A DNA stretch of 51,673 nucleotides from assembly GCA_013286465.1 (NCBI GenBank), contig JABDFR010000014.1, positions 94 to 51,766 of the forward strand. The letters run 5' to 3'. A program made the position numbers and the translations under genes. Position 1 is the stretch's first letter. Each line of letters opens with the position of its first letter. This DNA is from Acidobacteriota bacterium (GTDB taxonomy: Bacteria > Acidobacteriota > Terriglobia > Acidiferrales > UBA7541). The notes below the pieces were generated by a model. It did no database searches, was not told the DNA's origin, and worked only from the letters and a program-made list of their open reading frames with translations. Below, piece after piece: positions 48,542 through 51,673 of this stretch.

Positions 48542-51500
48542 TCACGATGACGACGGTGTAAACGTTCGCCCGCGCTTATGGCTGCGCTTTTCGGGCGATG
48601 CCGCGGTGAGCACTTTTCCAATTTGAACGAGCAGGCGCCGCAGCTTGGCGCGGTCTTCCAGATCCATATCCACAACTTCGAATGCGCGAGCCTGCGTATT
48701 GGCGTCGCGGACGATGGCCTGCCCTTTGATCGGCTTCTGGTTCGCGGGATTCAGGCGCAGCGCGACGATGGTGCCGGGATGCAGATTGTGTTCGCTGAGA
48801 CTGACGCCGCCGCCGAGATTCATTTCCGGGATTTCGATATCGCAATTTTCCTTCAGGTTCATGGTTTCGCCGGCCAGCGAATGATCGAGCCTCATGCGCG
48901 GGTAACGGCGCTGGCGGATGCAGCTTGAGCTGACATCGATGTCGAGCGGCTGAATAGCCAGCTCGGCGACGCTTAATCCGCTCTTGGGCAGAAAATCCTT
49001 GGCCCAATCGGGATCAATTTTTTCGAGCGCTTGCGCGGCGACGATGCGCAGTTCGGTCGGGAATTGCCAGCGCCACACCTGCTTGCCTTCGACGATGCGC
49101 CGCAAAGTTTTTTGCGCCGAAGCGGTGCGCAAGCGGCCGAGCGCTTCAATCGCTTTAAGCTGCAAATAAGCTGTAGTTCCCGGCGGCAAATCGCCCTCAG
49201 CAATACGCAGCAGCCGCGATTCGGCTTCGTGCTCGCCCGCGATTCCGATTTCATCAAGCGCCAAAGGCTGCACCAGCGGATCAAGCGCGTCGAGCGTGCT
49301 CAGCATCAAGCGGCCGCGCTCCGGCGCGCCGCTGGCAGCAAGCTGCCGAATCACCCGGTCATGCGTCGAGCGCTTCCATTCCTTCATGCGCCCCGGCAGC
49401 ATAATTTCAAGCGCCGCGAGATCGAGGCGCGCCAGCGCGGCGACGGTATCGACAGCTTGCGCCGCGGGCGCGTTGTGCAGCGTCTCGCGCAGATGATTCA
49501 CAGCCTCGGGACCCAAAGTTTTCAGCCCGCCGAGCAGCAGTTCGGAATCCTCGCGGAACCCGCTGCGGCTAAAGCGTTGCGCCAGTACCGCCGCCGCTTC
49601 GCCGGGAATGCGGCGCATGAACGCGGTAAGGCCATTGGGAATGCTGCCGCTCTTGACGGCTTCGTCCACAAATTCCGACAGGCGATTCTCGACTTCGATG
49701 CGCGGGCGGATATTCTTGCCGACGGATTTGCGCTCGGTCTCGATGTAATCCACCATTTCGACGGCGCGTTGCATGGCAGTGTAAGAGCGGCGCGTCCCGG
49801 CTTCCTGCGCCAGGCGCACAAAAGCCGCGCCAATAAGGCTCTGCAACTCCGGCATTTTCTCTTCGCTGAGTTGCAAGCCGACTTCGCGGATTACCCCGAG
49901 GAAGATGCGCTCGTCGCATTCGCCAAAGTGCCCAGCCAGCTCGACGATGCCCATGGCCACCGCACGGCGCGCTTCCGGCTTTTCGCTGCGAATTCCCTTG
50001 GCATAATTTTCGAGGATGCCCTCGGCCTGAGCGCGCTCGCCCTTGGCGAGCAGCTCTTCCACCGACTGGCTCACGTTCGCGATGGGAATGCACCAGGCTT
50101 CCGGCGAAAGCAGCACTTTCAGCCGGCGGTCCTCCGGCACTTCGGACCAGAACTGCCGCGCCAGAATTTCGGTGTGCGTTTCGAAGCTCACCCCGGCGCG
50201 CAGAAGTTTTTCCTCGTGCCTGCCGAGAACTTTGCGCAGGCCGTCGATTTCGCGGCCCATGCTGTCAAGCATCTGCCGCACGGAATCCACTTGCACGTCG
50301 CCGCGCTCGTAACTTTCCATGGCAAAGCGAATGGCCACGTGCTCCGCCAGCCGCAGCAATGTGGATTGATCGGCGCCTTCCGCCGGAACTTGTTGCGCGA
50401 TTCCCGCAAGCGCTTGCGTGAGCGTGAACCGTGCACGCCGCGGCAATGTGGAGACGCGCGACTGGAATGCTGTCGAAGCCGTATCCGCGTCAACATCCGA
50501 CCCAAGCGACGCGATTTGCGAGAGCATCTTGAGGATGCCCTTCAGCTCGTCTTCTTGTAGGCCGATTAATCCGGCTTCCACCAGAACCGTGCCGCCTCCG
50601 GTATTTCGGCCGCCGCGCCGGGCCGGACCACCAGGCAATGAGCTCAATCCCGTGCCGGAACCGAGGCCGGGCCCTCGTCCGGGGCCAAGGCCGGGCCCCA
50701 AGCCGGGACCAAGACCGTGATCTTTTCCAGTACCCGAGCCAGTGCCGGACCCGCCTCCCGATCCGCTACCTGATCCAGTGCCAGAGCCGCTTCCCGCGCC
50801 GATCGGCCCGCTCCAGCCAGGATTCTCATCCGCGGCGCCAGTGCCGCCGCCAAAGCCGCCGCCTGGACCGCCAGACTCGCCCGTATTTCCAGTGCCGGAC
50901 TCAAGCCATGACAACCCGAAGCTGGGCGCGCCTGGAACCGCAACACCGTTGCCTTCACCGCCGCCCGGACCGCCACCGCCGTGAAATCCTCCGCCCTCGC
51001 CAAAACCGCCGCCATTGCCGCTGCCTTCGCCAAATCCACCAGAACCGCCCGAGCCCGAGCCGCCGGAACCAGAGCCTCCGGAACCGGAGCCTGAACCCGA
51101 TCCGTCGCCGTAGCCAGAACCGCCGGGGCCGCTCGGCCCGCGCGAACCTTCCGCCGCGGTAATCATTTGCAGCAATTTCTGCGGATCATTGAAAAGCTCG
51201 TTGTACTTGCCCGCTTCCATGCCCAGTGTGTGGGCGGCGAGCGTCGCAGCCATGGTGCCCTTGGCCACCGCCGAATCGGCTGGGACGTAGCAGATTTCGT
51301 TGATGGTGATTGAAGAGTCGCCTTCGAGCGCCGTCTTCAATTGCTCGGCCAGAGCCGTAGGTTTCGCGCCGACGCCGGTGGGGAAGGCTTTGACCATGCG
51401 CGCGAGCGAAGCCTGCGTAACTCGGGGCGAAAAGTGAATGCTGGCGATGCCTGCGGCGGAAAGCAGCCGCGCGAAGCTTTTTTCTGCTGCGGCGGATTCG

Positions 51501-51673
51501 AGAGCCACGCCGTCGAGTAGGAGCTGTTCGCCGGAGACGGAAAGCAGCAGGCCGGCTTCGTCATCATGGCCCAGGGCAGTCTTCAACTCGGTCCAGGCCG
51601 TGGTGTACTGAGCCTTCGTTCGCGGATGGCTGAAATCGTACATCCGCGAGAATTTGAGCAGAATGTTGAGGCT
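48542..51673 (-). CDS. Large HEAT-like/Gly-rich/PilZ protein, 5' end missing
   Basis: At least 1033 residues from an internal ATG at 51643, and the frame stays open to the window edge, so the start is outside. The first part (about 1-160) is helical/mixed with MVKAFPTGVG. A Gly/Ser/Pro-rich linker (about 165-345) follows, then a long alpha-helical region (about 350-890) with HEAT-like pairs such as GLKTLGPEAVNHLRETL and LKAIEALGRLRTASAQKTLRRI. The C-terminal PilZ domain (about 915-1015) has RQRRYPRMRLD and MNLGGGVSLSE. It probably binds c-di-GMP and a partner protein. No characterised homologue is recognised. There is no signal peptide in the visible part. Confidence 0.75.
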   Translation of the reverse strand, partial: SLNILLKFSRMYDFSHPRTKAQYTTAWTELKTALGHDDEAGLLLSVSGEQLLLDGVALESAAAEKSFARLLSAAGIASIHFSPRVTQASLARMVKAFPTGVGAKPTALAEQLKTALEGDSSITINEICYVPADSAVAKGTMAATLAAHTLGMEAGKYNELFNDPQKLLQMITAAEGSRGPSGPGGSGYGDGSGSGSGSGGSGSGGSGSGGSGGFGEGSGNGGGFGEGGGFHGGGGPGGGEGNGVAVPGAPSFGLSWLESGTGNTGESGGPGGGFGGGTGAADENPGWSGPIGAGSGSGTGSGSGSGGGSGTGSGTGKDHGLGPGLGPGLGPGRGPGLGSGTGLSSLPGGPARRGGRNTGGGTVLVEAGLIGLQEDELKGILKMLSQIASLGSDVDADTASTAFQSRVSTLPRRARFTLTQALAGIAQQVPAEGADQSTLLRLAEHVAIRFAMESYERGDVQVDSVRQMLDSMGREIDGLRKVLGRHEEKLLRAGVSFETHTEILARQFWSEVPEDRRLKVLLSPEAWCIPIANVSQSVEELLAKGERAQAEGILENYAKGIRSEKPEARRAVAMGIVELAGHFGECDERIFLGVIREVGLQLSEEKMPELQSLIGAAFVRLAQEAGTRRSYTAMQRAVEMVDYIETERKSVGKNIRPRIEVENRLSEFVDEAVKSGSIPNGLTAFMRRIPGEAAAVLAQRFSRSGFREDSELLLGGLKTLGPEAVNHLRETLHNAPAAQAVDTVAALARLDLAALEIMLPGRMKEWKRSTHDRVIRQLAASGAPERGRLMLSTLDALDPLVQPLALDEIGIAGEHEAESRLLRIAEGDLPPGTTAYLQLKAIEALGRLRTASAQKTLRRIVEGKQVWRWQFPTELRIVAAQALEKIDPDWAKDFLPKSGLSVAELAIQPLDIDVSSSCIRQRRYPRMRLDHSLAGETMNLKENCDIEIPEMNLGGGVSLSEHNLHPGTIVALRLNPANQKPIKGQAIVRDANTQARAFEVVDMDLEDRAKLRRLLVQIGKVLTAASPEKRSHKRGRTFTPSSS

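Noticed and set aside
49031-50560. 509-codon plus-strand frame opposite the HEAT-like gene
   Set aside because: Antisense of a high-GC gene, rich in Arg/His/Phe/Ala without any domain.
1-51673. CRISPR arrays, prophage, integrases, insertion sequences
   Set aside because: No regularly spaced direct repeats, transposase motifs or phage-type genes were seen; the only repeats are the short hairpin families listed.

Overview
The window reads as chromosomal DNA of a soil-type Acidobacteriota (Terriglobia-like) bacterium. The signs are a duplicated FtsX/MacB-type orphan permease of the kind abundant in that phylum, DUF2934 and BON/YtxH-type small stress proteins, a Ser/Thr kinase fused to TPR repeats, a TonB receptor next to a YfiR-like protein, and hairpin repeats at many gene ends. 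No phage, integrase, transposase, rRNA or CRISPR array was seen. The only RNA gene found is tRNA-Leu(TAA).

Layout. (1) 1-7247, plus strand: a catabolic block with the end of a molybdenum hydroxylase large subunit, then a mirrored set (ketopantoate-reductase-like, M24, M20, M24, ketopantoate-reductase-like) and a luciferase-like flavin oxidoreductase. Several peptidase-fold members have altered metal ligands. (2) 7279-9491, minus: a homocitrate/isopropylmalate-synthase-like enzyme translationally coupled to a fumarylacetoacetate-hydrolase-family enzyme, divergent from an MFS transporter (10052-11422). (3) 11610-22601: an orphan ABC permease, two secreted lectin-fold proteins, small zinc-ribbon, secreted and DUF proteins, a ferritin-like protein, a NarL-type response regulator and DUF1328. 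(4) 23074-32612: a signalling hub with a REC-PAS-kinase-REC hybrid, an operon of TonB receptor, YfiR-like protein, CHASE8-like kinase and receiver, and a divergent MEDS-PAS kinase with a receiver-only regulator. (5) 32994-38567: a stress and envelope cluster with BON proteins, a metallothionein, a glycine-zipper protein, a disordered Gln/Gly-rich protein, YciF-like ferritin and YtxH. (6) 38724-47712: Tat-exported beta-carbonic anhydrase, TPR kinase, AsmA-like protein, dicarboxylate symporter, YeiH-family permease and threonine synthase. (7) 47758-51673: tRNA-Leu, a PilZ protein and a very large HEAT/Gly-rich/PilZ protein cut by the window edge.

How the parts may work together. Region 1 looks like a peripheral degradation pathway: an oxidative hydroxylation step, amidase-like steps, NAD(P)-linked reductases and a flavin oxidoreductase. 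Region 4 holds three histidine kinases but only one receiver with a DNA-binding domain. A 7-2-7 dyad lies upstream of that regulator and also upstream of the hybrid kinase. The YfiR-like protein is partnered with a kinase rather than the usual diguanylate cyclase, while PilZ (c-di-GMP effector) proteins occur at the right edge. Two families of GC-rich hairpin repeats sit at gene 3' ends, several touching or containing the stop codon.
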